A program made the position numbers and the translations under genes. A DNA stretch of 64,000 nucleotides from Sphingobacterium sp. HMA12 (lineage in GTDB: Bacteria > Bacteroidota > Bacteroidia > Sphingobacteriales > Sphingobacteriaceae). The notes under the pieces were generated by a model. The model was not told the origin of the DNA. It did no database searches and saw only the letters and a program-made list of their open reading frames with translations. Shown piece by piece: positions 17,931-27,305 of the stretch (position 1 is its first letter; each line of letters starts with the position of its first letter). The stretch covers positions 307,974-371,973 of the forward strand of contig NZ_BEYR01000005.1 of NCBI RefSeq assembly GCF_002933815.1, written 5' to 3'.

Positions 17931-19805
17931 ATGCATCTGGAACGGAACTCTTTATCTGCACCTTCCGCTCAAACGCAAAGTTCGGGATTAGAAGGATTGA
18001 TTACAACTTCGGAAGACGGCACCATTTTACATATCAACGGGCGCGCATGCGCACTTTTAGCGTTAGAGATAAAGGATGCAAAAGGTAAAAAATTACATCA
18101 ATTAATCACATTTTATTCATCTGAGGATGCCTCGCCTCTTACTGCAGAACAGACCCCATTTCAAATCGCTCTTAAAAACGATTCGTACGATCAAGAAACA
18201 ATCTTAGGAATCGCAACAGGGGATACGTTTCGATGGTTTGTTTTCCAGATCAGCCCGTTCGCTAAAGAAAATAAGACAGGCCTCCTAGTATCTTTCATCG
18301 ATGTTTCAAAAATTATCAATCAGAACCATGCCCTGAAAGATAAACAACATCAGTTGCAACTGCTGGTTGCCTCCCTCAACGATCTGGTCTTTGAAGTAAC
18401 CGACACCGGAGTGTTTAAAAACTATTGGACCAACGATCCTGGTTTACTATTCTACCCTCCGGAGGAATTTCTAAACAAAAGCCTGACCGAACTCTTCCCG
18501 GCGGATCTGGCTATACCAACGACTCAATTGATCCAGAAATCATTACAGTTAAACCGGGAGTTTAAAATGGAGTTTCAGTCTCCTTCCGAACAGCATAGAG
18601 ACAAATGGTATAGTCTACAGATCAAACCTATTCATCGATCGCAAAACCGGATCGCATTGGTTGTCTCTGACATTACAAAGCAGATTGAATCAACTGAAAA
18701 AATACGATTTAACGAACATAAATTCAATCAGGCCTTCCATTTCTCAGGGCTAGGCATTGCCTTGACAAATCTAGATGGCTATTGTATTGAATCCAACCAT
18801 ACATTGACCAAGATCCTGGGGTACACACAGGAGGAGCTTTCAACAACGAGATTCTCACACAACACACATCCAGATGATGTGGAACGCGACATCGAGCTCA
18901 GGGAAAAACTTATTCGTGGTGAAATTGAAACTTTTACCATACAAAAACGTTATCGACACAAACTCGGCCATTATGTATGGTGCTCTGTGACGATCGCAGC
19001 AGTCTTTGACAATGCCAATGCCCCCTTATTTTTGATCGTTCAGGTTCAGGATATTTCTGAATCAAAGAAAAATATCGAAATATTAAAGCGACAAAAAATA
19101 GAATCTGATCTGGTTAAAATGGATCTCGAAACCAAAGTCAGACAATTGGAAGAATTTGCGAATATCCTTGCGCATAACTTAAAAGGACCATTGAGCAATA
19201 TGCCAATGCTCATCGATGAGCTGAAAGTCTCAACAGATGAAAATGTAAAGGCTGATTTTCTGGACCTTTTAAAGATCAGCACTGAGCAACTTACCGAAAC
19301 GTTACACGACTTGGGTGAGATCCTTGAATTGAGGTCGAATAAATCACTTGTATTTGAAGACTGCGATTTTCTCCATGTATTTTATAAAGTAAAACAACAG
19401 TATATTGGAGAAATACAGCAAAAGAATGCCACAATTTCTGTCGAATTCAATGTGACCAATATCTACTATCCGAAAATCTATCTGGAAAGTATCCTCAGCA
19501 ATCTCATCAGCAATGCACTTCGGTTTACAGCAAATGATAAAGCGCCATGTATTGAAATCAAGACTTCAATAGAGGAAAATGGAACATTATTGACCGTCAA
19601 GGATAATGGATTAGGTATCAATCTACCTAAATATAAGTCTCAGCTCTTCATGTTTAAGAAGGTTTTCCATCGTGGATTTGAAAGCAAAGGCATTGGTTTA
19701 TTTCTTACCCGGTATCAAGTAGAATCATTAGGCGGTAAAATAGACGTGCAAAGTAAACCGAACGAAGGAAGCATCTTTTCCGTCAAATTTTTAGAAAGAA
19801 AATAA
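17931..19805 (+). CDS. PAS-domain sensor histidine kinase, soluble
   Basis: A 624-residue kinase without membrane segments. Three PAS-like domains precede the kinase: about residues 20-130, 140-255 and 260-385, the last with a PAC-like tail (KRYRHKLGHYVWCSVT). A coiled segment leads to the dimerisation helix, with phospho-acceptor His415 in AHNLKGPL. The ATPase domain shows the N box (LSNLISNALRF), the G1 box (DNGLGINL) and the G2 box (GIGLFL). It probably senses a cytoplasmic or diffusible signal. Its TAA overlaps the ATG of the receiver gene by one base, so the two are coupled partners. Confidence 0.93.
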   Translation: MHLERNSLSAPSAQTQSSGLEGLITTSEDGTILHINGRACALLALEIKDAKGKKLHQLITFYSSEDASPLTAEQTPFQIALKNDSYDQETILGIATGDTFRWFVFQISPFAKENKTGLLVSFIDVSKIINQNHALKDKQHQLQLLVASLNDLVFEVTDTGVFKNYWTNDPGLLFYPPEEFLNKSLTELFPADLAIPTTQLIQKSLQLNREFKMEFQSPSEQHRDKWYSLQIKPIHRSQNRIALVVSDITKQIESTEKIRFNEHKFNQAFHFSGLGIALTNLDGYCIESNHTLTKILGYTQEELSTTRFSHNTHPDDVERDIELREKLIRGEIETFTIQKRYRHKLGHYVWCSVTIAAVFDNANAPLFLIVQVQDISESKKNIEILKRQKIESDLVKMDLETKVRQLEEFANILAHNLKGPLSNMPMLIDELKVSTDENVKADFLDLLKISTEQLTETLHDLGEILELRSNKSLVFEDCDFLHVFYKVKQQYIGEIQQKNATISVEFNVTNIYYPKIYLESILSNLISNALRFTANDKAPCIEIKTSIEENGTLLTVKDNGLGINLPKYKSQLFMFKKVFHRGFESKGIGLFLTRYQVESLGGKIDVQSKPNEGSIFSVKFLERK

Positions 19806-20212
19806 TGAATCAGGAAAACAAAAGAAAAATCATCCTTATAGACGACAATGCGATCTTACGCACTATTTTTGGCTATATGCTCCAGGGATTTTCGGATTAT
19901 CCACTTGAATTTTATCCTTTTAAAAATGCATTGGATGCGCTGGATTTTCTGGAATCACATGATATCAGCACATCTTCAGGACCAGCAATACTGTTTGTTG
20001 ATATCAGCATGCCTTTTATGACCGGCTGGGAACTGATGGACGTTTTAGAGGATAAAACCGATTTCATCAATCAGACCAAGATCTTTATTATCAGCTCTTC
20101 CACCAGCCAGAGCGACCAGGAACAATTGGCAAATTACCCTTTTATAAATGGTTTTATTTTGAAACCTTTTGGCAAAGAGTTATTATATGAAATTCTGAGA
20201 GCGCCCCGTTAA
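19805..20212 (+). CDS. Single-domain response regulator
   Basis: A 135-residue CheY-like receiver with no output domain. The acidic pair is Asp13-Asp14 (LIDDN), the phospho-acceptor Asp66 lies in LFVDISMP, the switch Ser is in IISSS and the conserved Lys in LKPFG. It is coupled to the histidine kinase gene through a TAATG overlap. Lacking an output domain, it must act by protein contact or as a phosphorelay intermediate; the partner is not in this window. Confidence 0.93.
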   Translation: MNQENKRKIILIDDNAILRTIFGYMLQGFSDYPLEFYPFKNALDALDFLESHDISTSSGPAILFVDISMPFMTGWELMDVLEDKTDFINQTKIFIISSSTSQSDQEQLANYPFINGFILKPFGKELLYEILRAPR

Positions 20213-20331
20213 AGCACATGTCTCTATGTCCCAAAACGTAAGATGAAAGGATTGTACAGAACGCCGTACCTATCATTGGCACAGCCGAACAGCGGACAGA
20301 CCGACAACACTCAGCTTGTTTTTTAGAAAGT

Positions 20332-20380
20332 AAAAAAGGATATAGAAAGTGATAAAATACTACTTTCCATATCCTTTTTT
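20332..20380. terminator. Bidirectional terminator between convergent genes
   Basis: AAAAAAGGATATAGAAAGT (20332-20350) and its complement ACTTTCCATATCCTTTTTT (20362-20380) form a stem of about 18 pairs with one mismatch. It has A-rich and T-rich ends, so it can stop transcription from both the receiver gene and the aminopeptidase gene. Confidence 0.85.
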
Positions 20381-20390
20381 ACGTGGAATG

Positions 20391-22166
20391 TTAGATTGCC
20401 TTACATTTCTCTGCAAGCCAGTTCTTTTCGTCACTTGAAAGATGGGTTGATAACTGATCAAATACCCATTGATTGTAATTATTCAACCACGAAAGATGTC
20501 TTTTTTCCAACAGAGATTTCTCAATCAAGTCTGTCGCAATATAACAAATTGTCAATGTCTCAAAATCGAGGAAGTCACCGAATTCAGAGGATCCCGCTTT
20601 ACGCGTCAACACCAGATTTTCGATACGGATGCCGTGTTTACCAACTCGGTAAAGACCAGGTTCAATAGAAGTAATCATGCCGGGTTCAACAGCAACGTCT
20701 ATCGCGGCAGCATTAAATGTCTGCGGTCCTTCATGCACATTCAGGAAAAATCCAACACCATGCCCTGTGCCGTGTCCATAGTTACGTAATGTTTCCCACA
20801 GTGGACGCCGGGTAATGGCATCAATTTGATATCCTCGTGTACCTGCAGGAAAAATAGCCAACGAACCTTCTATCGTACCTTTCAACACCAAAGTATAATC
20901 CTCTTTTTCCTCTTGTGTAAGACCTCCCAGTGAAACAACGCGTGTAATATCCGTTGTACCTGTTTTATATTGACCGCCGGAATCGACCAATAGCAAACCT
21001 TTTGGGCGCAAAGTATAGTTGGATTTCTCATTCGCCGAATAGTGTGGCAATGCACCATGATCTAGGTATCCTGCAATGGTGGTGAAAGATACATCAACAA
21101 ATCCGTCTTGGTCCTCACGAAATCCGCGCAGCTTATCAGCGATCGACAATTCGGATAGCTCTTCACTGCCAACATTTTCTTCCAACCATTTAAAAAATCT
21201 CGTAAGCGCGACACCGTCTTTTACAAAAGTATGTCTGTTATTTTCAATTTCAACTTTGTTCTTAATTGCTTTTAAGGTCGTAGAAGGATTTATTTTTTCT
21301 ACGATTTTAACGGTTTCAGGCACGCTGTCAAATACGGCAAAGCAAGTACGTTTCGGATCTATTAAGATGGCCTTTGCTGTTAATGTTTCGATCTTCTGAT
21401 AGATACTTTCGTATGCAGCTATTTCCACACCATAGCCTTTTAATTCAGCAATTGTTTCGGCGCTCAACTTCGACGGTTCAATGTAGAGCGTTGCTGTATC
21501 AGCTGTGATCAATACGAATCCCAAAACAACTGGATTGCAGGGTACATCCTGGCCACGGATATTAAGTAACCAAGCGAGATCATCCAAAGATGATATTAAA
21601 TGTGCATCGGTACGATTTTTTTTCATTTCAGCCCGAACAGCCTCGATCTTCGCAACAGTAGATTGTCCTATAGTACTTTCTGGCAACAAGTAAGCCTGCT
21701 CCTTTGGTAAGTCTGGCCTGCCCTCCCATAAATCAGATAACAAATCGATATGACCATCCACCTGAATATCCAGAGGTTCCAAAACATTTTTGACAGACTG
21801 AGCCACCAAAAGTGACGCCAGATTACCATCAAAAGCAACTTTTGCTCCCGCATTCAATTTCTCACCTAACCAATCCGCATACTCTGTCGCTGCCTGGACT
21901 TTCAGTTTAACCAATTCAAAACCGGTTCCCTCCAATTGCTCAACAGCTTGCACAAAATAACGGGAATCTGTCCAAAGGCCAGCAAAATCTTGCGTAATAG
22001 CCAAGGTGCCTGCAGATCCTGTAAAACCTGAGGCCCAGGCAATACATTTGTAACGTTCTGGTAAATATTCACTGATATGAGGGTCTGATGACGGGATAAT
22101 ATATCCATCGATTCCTTGAATCTTCATCGCCTCACGAATAGCAGCTAATTTTTCGATATGCTTCAT
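20391..22166 (-). CDS. Xaa-Pro aminopeptidase (M24B, long form)
   Basis: A 591-residue cytoplasmic metallopeptidase that removes N-terminal residues preceding proline. It has the three-domain eukaryote-like layout: creatinase-N domain (DGYIIPSSDPHISEY), second N-like domain, and the pita-bread M24 domain from about residue 310. Metal ligands are visible in LLVDSGGQYKTGTTD (two Asp), GHGTGHGVG (His), TSIEPG (Glu) and HGIRIEN (Glu). A C-terminal M24C extension ends the protein. It is convergent with the receiver gene and shares the terminator at 20332-20380. Length fits the aminopeptidase P1 type rather than the 440-residue bacterial PepP. Confidence 0.93.
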   Translation of the reverse strand: MKHIEKLAAIREAMKIQGIDGYIIPSSDPHISEYLPERYKCIAWASGFTGSAGTLAITQDFAGLWTDSRYFVQAVEQLEGTGFELVKLKVQAATEYADWLGEKLNAGAKVAFDGNLASLLVAQSVKNVLEPLDIQVDGHIDLLSDLWEGRPDLPKEQAYLLPESTIGQSTVAKIEAVRAEMKKNRTDAHLISSLDDLAWLLNIRGQDVPCNPVVLGFVLITADTATLYIEPSKLSAETIAELKGYGVEIAAYESIYQKIETLTAKAILIDPKRTCFAVFDSVPETVKIVEKINPSTTLKAIKNKVEIENNRHTFVKDGVALTRFFKWLEENVGSEELSELSIADKLRGFREDQDGFVDVSFTTIAGYLDHGALPHYSANEKSNYTLRPKGLLLVDSGGQYKTGTTDITRVVSLGGLTQEEKEDYTLVLKGTIEGSLAIFPAGTRGYQIDAITRRPLWETLRNYGHGTGHGVGFFLNVHEGPQTFNAAAIDVAVEPGMITSIEPGLYRVGKHGIRIENLVLTRKAGSSEFGDFLDFETLTICYIATDLIEKSLLEKRHLSWLNNYNQWVFDQLSTHLSSDEKNWLAEKCKAI

Positions 22167-22336
22167 GTCGTCTATACAATTTTATGCAAGTTAGGATTTT
22201 TTAGGGTCGAATGCCTAACTTTAAGGCAAATAAAACAAACGTATAAAATGCGTATATACGCTTCTTAAAATTATAAATCCATTGGACCAACGGTTCAATA
22301 TCAAAGAATCGGACAGTTCATGTTCAAAGAAATTAC

Positions 22337-23767
22337 ATGTTGATGAAAAAAATCGCCTTATATTCCATTACACTATCGACCTATGCACTTACGGCAGTGA
22401 CAAGCTCTCTGTTTGCTCAGGATATCAGAACCAAGATCCAAGAAGCATTCAATCAATTTCAAAATCAGGAAAGCCTAAAGAACGCAATAAGTTCATTGAC
22501 GGTATTTGATGGAAAGACAGGGCAGACCATTTATGCCGCTAACGAAAATATTGGGCTGGCCACAGCTTCAACAATGAAAGTCATTACAGCTGCTACAGCG
22601 CTGGATTTTCTGGGCAAGAACTATCAGTTTAAAACGACCTTATATTATACAGGGGCAATCGATGAAAACGGGGTCCTCAATGGAAATATCATTGTATCGG
22701 GCACTGGTGACCCTACACTGGGCAGTGACCGTTATCCGGAAACCAAAGCAGCTATTGTGCTAAACAAATGGATCCTAGCCATTCAAAACGCTGGAATACG
22801 AAGTATCAATGGAGCTGTTATTGCCGACGACCGTTTATATAATGGCAATCAGATACCAGGTGGATGGATATGGACAGATATGGGCAATTATTATGGTGCG
22901 GGCATTTCGTCACTCAACTGGCATGAAAATGCTTTTGGAATTGATTTTAGTCCGGCAGCCAAAGTGGGTGCAAAAGCTGAAATCGTCAATTACACGGCCC
23001 AAGTTCCGTACTTGCAGATTATCAACGAAACTACAACAGGCAAAGCTGGAAGTGGTGACAATGTCTATGCCTATGCAGCCCCTTATTCCACCAAAATATT
23101 CGTACGTGGTACCTATGGGCAAGATTTAAAGAAAACCATCGAACTCGCTTCCCCAGATCCAGCATATGACCTGGCCTTTCAATTGAATGAAGGACTCAAC
23201 AAGCAGGGCATTATTGCTATCCAACCGCCGGCAACAGGTGCCAAAATGGATTCGATAGACCTTTCCCAAAAGCAGCCATTGGATGTACACCTATCGCCCA
23301 CCATGGACAAAATTGTCTATTGGTTTAATCAAAAAAGTATCAATCTCTATGGGGAAGCCCTACTCAAGGCTATCGCCTATACCACCGCTGGAAAAACGGG
23401 CACTGATGATGGTGCCAATTATATCCAGAAATATTGGAATGCCAAGCTAGGGATCAAACCGGGCGAGATCAATAGCGTGGACGGCTCAGGGCTTTCGCCA
23501 CAGAATAGAGTTACGACCTTGGCCATGAACAAAATCATGCAGTATGCGCAAAAGCAAAACTGGTACCCCGTATTCTACGAAAGTCTGCCGACCTACAATG
23601 AGATGAAGATGAAAAGCGGAACAATTGTAGGTGCCTTAGGCTATACCGGTGTTCACACCGCTAAAAATGGACAATCTTTTACCTATACATTATTGGTCAA
23701 TAATTATTCGGGATCAGGGGCAAATATGCGCAGGCAAATGTTTAAATTGCTGGACGTTTTGAAATAA
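22337..23767 (+). CDS. dacB: D-alanyl-D-alanine carboxypeptidase/endopeptidase (PBP4 type)
   Basis: A 476-residue exported penicillin-binding protein of class C (S13). After the signal peptide (to about residue 28, SSLFAQ) come the active-site motifs: STMK near residue 77 (SxxK), SIN in QKSINLYGE near 334 (SxN) and KSG in MKSGTIVG near 423. DGSGLSPQNRVT upstream of the last motif is also typical. It trims or cleaves peptidoglycan cross-links in the periplasm. A second ATG at 22343 is an equally plausible start. The gene appears monocistronic. Confidence 0.93.
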   Translation: MLMKKIALYSITLSTYALTAVTSSLFAQDIRTKIQEAFNQFQNQESLKNAISSLTVFDGKTGQTIYAANENIGLATASTMKVITAATALDFLGKNYQFKTTLYYTGAIDENGVLNGNIIVSGTGDPTLGSDRYPETKAAIVLNKWILAIQNAGIRSINGAVIADDRLYNGNQIPGGWIWTDMGNYYGAGISSLNWHENAFGIDFSPAAKVGAKAEIVNYTAQVPYLQIINETTTGKAGSGDNVYAYAAPYSTKIFVRGTYGQDLKKTIELASPDPAYDLAFQLNEGLNKQGIIAIQPPATGAKMDSIDLSQKQPLDVHLSPTMDKIVYWFNQKSINLYGEALLKAIAYTTAGKTGTDDGANYIQKYWNAKLGIKPGEINSVDGSGLSPQNRVTTLAMNKIMQYAQKQNWYPVFYESLPTYNEMKMKSGTIVGALGYTGVHTAKNGQSFTYTLLVNNYSGSGANMRRQMFKLLDVLK

Positions 23768-23828
23768 CATATTATTGTCTATTTATAATAAGATATTGGC
23801 AAATATTTCCAAATATCAAAAAGAATGA

Positions 23829-23836
23829 TAGATTTG
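23829..23836 (+). promoter_or_regulatory. Candidate Bacteroidota -7 box before the malic enzyme gene
   Basis: TAGATTTG matches the Bacteroidota consensus TAnnTTTG exactly and lies 24 bp before the start codon. No clear -33 TTG was found at the usual distance. Confidence 0.4.
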
Positions 23837-23860
23837 TAGCCTTAAATTAATAAAATCGTA

Positions 23861-26143
23861 ATGAGTAACACTAATCGTAAACAGGCAGCGTTAAATTACC
23901 ACTCAATGGGTAGACCTGGAAAAATAGCTGTTGTTCCGACAAAACCAACAAATTCGCAAAGAGACTTATCATTAGCATATTCTCCTGGCGTAGCGGAGCC
24001 ATGTTTGGCTATTGCCGAGAATAAAGAAGATGCTTATAAATATACCGCAAAAGGGAACCTTGTTGCTGTTATCAGTAACGGTACAGCTGTATTGGGCCTA
24101 GGTGATATCGGCGCTCAAGCAGGTAAACCTGTCATGGAAGGAAAGGGCTTATTGTTTAAAATTTTTGCTGACATCGATGTATTTGACATCGAAGTAGACA
24201 CCAAAAATGTTGACGAGTTCGTTAAAATCGTAAAAGCATTAGAACCAACTTTCGGAGGTATAAACCTGGAAGATATCAAAGCTCCTGAATGTTTTGAAAT
24301 TGAGCGTCGCCTGAAAGAGGAGATGAATATCCCAGTCATGCACGATGATCAACATGGTACAGCAATCATTTCCGGTGCGGCACTGATCAATGCCTGCGAA
24401 ATTATCGGAAAAGATATCTCCAAAGTAAAAATCGTTGTCAATGGTGCCGGTGCTGCTGCCATGTCCTGTACAGCAATGTATATTTCTGTAGGCGCAAGCA
24501 AAGAAAACATTGTGATGCTAGATAGTAAAGGTGTTATCCGTGCGGATCGAGAAAATCTGGACAGCATGAAAGCACAATACGCTACGGATCGCGATATCCA
24601 TACCTTAGCAGATGCAGTAAAAGACTCCGATGTATTTATCGGGTTGTCAGCTGCAGATGTCATGTCGGCAGAGATGTTGTTGACAATGGCTCCTAATCCG
24701 ATTGTTCTGGCGATGGCTAATCCAAATCCTGAGATTGCTTACGATTTAGCGATGGCAACCCGTAGTGATATTATCATGGGTACTGGCCGTTCGGATTATC
24801 CAAATCAGGTAAACAACGTTTTAGGTTTCCCTTATATCTTCCGTGGTGCTTTAGATGTCCGCGCGACAGCAATTAATGAGGAGATGAAAATTGCCGCAGT
24901 ACGTGCTATTGCTGACCTGGCAAAACAACCCGTTCCAGAAGAGGTCAATCAAGCCTACAATACCAGCAATTTAAAATTCTCGGAAGAATATATCATTCCT
25001 AAACCTACCGATCCACGTCTGATCACGGAGGTCTCTATGGCTGTAGCAAAAGCCGCAATTGAGTCCGGTGTCGCAAAAACAGCAATCGACGATTGGGATA
25101 AATACCGCGATGCATTGCGTAAACGCCTGGGTAAAGATGATGCGATCATGCGCAACCTAACGATGGCTGCTAAAAGAGACCCAAAACGTGTTGTCTTTGC
25201 TGAAGCAGATAATTACAAAACATTACGTGCTGCTCAAATCGTAAAAGAGGAAGGTATTGCGATCCCGATCCTATTAGGTAAGAAAGAGAAGATCCAACGT
25301 TTGATCCAAGAGTATGCTTTTGAATTGGAGGGTGTAGAAATCATTGATCCAGTGGCTGAGGTTGACGGTGAATCGGAGCGTTCAAAAAAATTCATCGAGC
25401 ACCTTTATAACAAAAGACAACGTAGAGGCATCTCCCGTTATGATGCGCGCAAACTGATGTTCGACCGCAACTACTTCGGTGCTTCTTTGGTTGAGTTTGG
25501 CGAGGCAGATACATTGATTTCTGGTATGACCAAAAATTATGCAAACACTATTCGTCCGGCATTGCATGTCATCGGTGCTAAACCAGGCAGCCGTGTAGCA
25601 GGTATGTATATGATGTTAACCAAAAAGGGACCTATTTTCATGGGGGATACTACTGTAAATGAGGATCCTACTGCTCAGGAGCTGGCTGATATCACGTTAC
25701 TTTTGGACAAAGCGGTTAAACGTATGAATATCCAACCGCGCATTGCTTTGTTGTCGTACTCTAACTTTGGCTCCAGTGAAGGAAAAACTCCTACCAAAGT
25801 GCGAGCAGCAGCACAGATCATTCATGACCAGCACCCTGACATCATTGCTGATGGTGACCTGCAAGCTAATTTCGCCTTAAATAGCGATATGTTGACTGAC
25901 AATTTCCCATTCAGCTGTCTAAATGGACAATCAGCAAACACACTTGTGTTCCCGAACCTGGAATCAGGTAACATTGCCTATAAGCTATTACAAGAAGTCG
26001 GTGAAGCGGAAGCTGTAGGTCCAATTCTCTTGGGTATGAACAAACCGATCCATGTACTACAATTGGATAGCTCTGTACGTGAAATCGTCAATATGGTGAC
26101 CATTGCCGTAGTTGATGTTCAAGCACATCTCAAAAATTTATAG
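23861..26143 (+). CDS. maeB: NADP-dependent malic enzyme with phosphotransacetylase-like domain
   Basis: A 760-residue cytoplasmic enzyme converting malate to pyruvate and CO2 with NADP reduction. Residues about 1-430 form the malic enzyme: SLAYSPGVAEPC, DDQHGTAI, the Rossmann segment VVNGAGAAAMSC and MANPNPEI. Residues about 435-760 are a phosphate acetyl/butyryl-transferase-like domain (RVVFAEADNYKTLRAA, SGMTKNYANTIRPAL, NFPFSCLNGQSANTLVFPNL). In MaeB the latter is thought to bind acetyl-CoA as a regulatory module rather than catalyse. Full length for the family. It is followed at 33 bp by ruvA; no terminator separates them. Confidence 0.96.
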   Translation: MSNTNRKQAALNYHSMGRPGKIAVVPTKPTNSQRDLSLAYSPGVAEPCLAIAENKEDAYKYTAKGNLVAVISNGTAVLGLGDIGAQAGKPVMEGKGLLFKIFADIDVFDIEVDTKNVDEFVKIVKALEPTFGGINLEDIKAPECFEIERRLKEEMNIPVMHDDQHGTAIISGAALINACEIIGKDISKVKIVVNGAGAAAMSCTAMYISVGASKENIVMLDSKGVIRADRENLDSMKAQYATDRDIHTLADAVKDSDVFIGLSAADVMSAEMLLTMAPNPIVLAMANPNPEIAYDLAMATRSDIIMGTGRSDYPNQVNNVLGFPYIFRGALDVRATAINEEMKIAAVRAIADLAKQPVPEEVNQAYNTSNLKFSEEYIIPKPTDPRLITEVSMAVAKAAIESGVAKTAIDDWDKYRDALRKRLGKDDAIMRNLTMAAKRDPKRVVFAEADNYKTLRAAQIVKEEGIAIPILLGKKEKIQRLIQEYAFELEGVEIIDPVAEVDGESERSKKFIEHLYNKRQRRGISRYDARKLMFDRNYFGASLVEFGEADTLISGMTKNYANTIRPALHVIGAKPGSRVAGMYMMLTKKGPIFMGDTTVNEDPTAQELADITLLLDKAVKRMNIQPRIALLSYSNFGSSEGKTPTKVRAAAQIIHDQHPDIIADGDLQANFALNSDMLTDNFPFSCLNGQSANTLVFPNLESGNIAYKLLQEVGEAEAVGPILLGMNKPIHVLQLDSSVREIVNMVTIAVVDVQAHLKNL

Positions 26144-26176
26144 AATAGCTTAAAATCTTCCTATATTCGTAGTACT

Positions 26177-26758
26177 ATGTACGAATATTTCAATGGAAAA
26201 TTAGCATATAAAGCCCCCACTCATGTTGTTATCGACGTGAGTGGGATTGGCTATTATGTTCACATCTCTCTTTATACCTTTTCCCAAATCAAGGATCAGG
26301 AAAATTGTAAATTATTTATTTCACTACAAGTTCGGGAAGATTCCCATACACTGTATGGTTTTGCCACGGAAAGTGAGAAAAAACTGTTCGAGAATCTGAT
26401 CTCCGTTTCAGGTATTGGTCCCAATACGGGCCGGATGATCTTATCGTCCAATACACCTGATGAAATACAATCCGCCATTGTCAATGGTCAGGTTGCTTTA
26501 ATTCAGAAAATTAAAGGAATCGGTCCTAAAACAGCACAACGTCTGATCCTGGAACTTCAGGATAAATTGAAAAAACAAGGTGTGGAAACACTTTCGACTA
26601 CGATTAAATCGCAGTCTGTACCTGATGAAGCTTTATCTGCTCTGGTCATGTTAGGCTTCAATAAAGCTGCTGCCGAAAAAGTATTGAATACGATTCTAAA
26701 AACAGAGGCTAACCTCTCTGTCGAGGATATGATCAAATTAGCACTAAAGAGGCTATAA
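26177..26758 (+). CDS. ruvA: Holliday junction branch migration protein RuvA
   Basis: A 193-residue protein of full RuvA length. The N-terminal OB fold (MYEYFNGKLAYKAPTHVVID) is followed by two helix-hairpin-helix motifs: VSGIGPNTG and IKGIGPKTAQRL. A flexible linker leads to the C-terminal RuvB-binding domain (DEALSALVMLGFNKAAAEKVL). It binds four-way junctions as a tetramer and loads RuvB. The start at 26177 gives the canonical N-terminus. Confidence 0.97.
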   Translation: MYEYFNGKLAYKAPTHVVIDVSGIGYYVHISLYTFSQIKDQENCKLFISLQVREDSHTLYGFATESEKKLFENLISVSGIGPNTGRMILSSNTPDEIQSAIVNGQVALIQKIKGIGPKTAQRLILELQDKLKKQGVETLSTTIKSQSVPDEALSALVMLGFNKAAAEKVLNTILKTEANLSVEDMIKLALKRL

Positions 26759-27305
26759 AAAACGGCGCGCTCAATTCGTTTAACAAATACAGGCCTACAA
26801 GTTTGGCCCAAATAAAGTTTCATCTGCTGTACTCCATTTGCAGGATAGCTAGAATGCATCTTTATAAATACCATAAGATTTTTATAGGGGCCTGATACAA
26901 ATTTCATTCGGATTAAAGCAAGTAAAGTCCGTTTTTTATCCCTATGAGTCTCGTATAAAAAACAGACTAAACAAGAGCTAATCAGCATTTAGCTCAATCA
27001 TGGAAACGAAGCATGTGCTTTTTAATGAACTGGGCTGCCCGAAACTGTAAACGCTGATAAAATAATGACTGAAATAAACTTTATTTGAAAATAAATGTGC
27101 ATCCCAATGTGATAAATAATCATTATTCTCAATGGAAAGCGCAAACGATTGTCTTAGTCTAAAAACACAGAAAATCAAATTATTACAAAACATAAAGAAG
27201 AGTATTCTGTCCTATTTCAACAGGCTATTTGTTACATTAAGCTTTTGCTAAATCGTATTTATTCCTTTATTTTTAGGGCTTCTTATTTCAGTTATAATCG
27301 CACTC
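26759..27305. other. 547-bp gap between ruvA and the hexosaminidase gene
   Basis: No convincing gene, RNA or strong terminator was seen. Minus-strand open frames at 26557-26988 and 26978-27193 show no recognisable motif; the first overlaps the ruvA 3' end on the opposite strand. The promoter of the hexosaminidase gene must lie at the right end. Confidence 0.5.

Noticed and set aside
26557..26988. A 143-codon minus-strand open frame opposite the ruvA end.
   Set aside because: It overlaps a certain gene, has no motif and looks like an antisense shadow.
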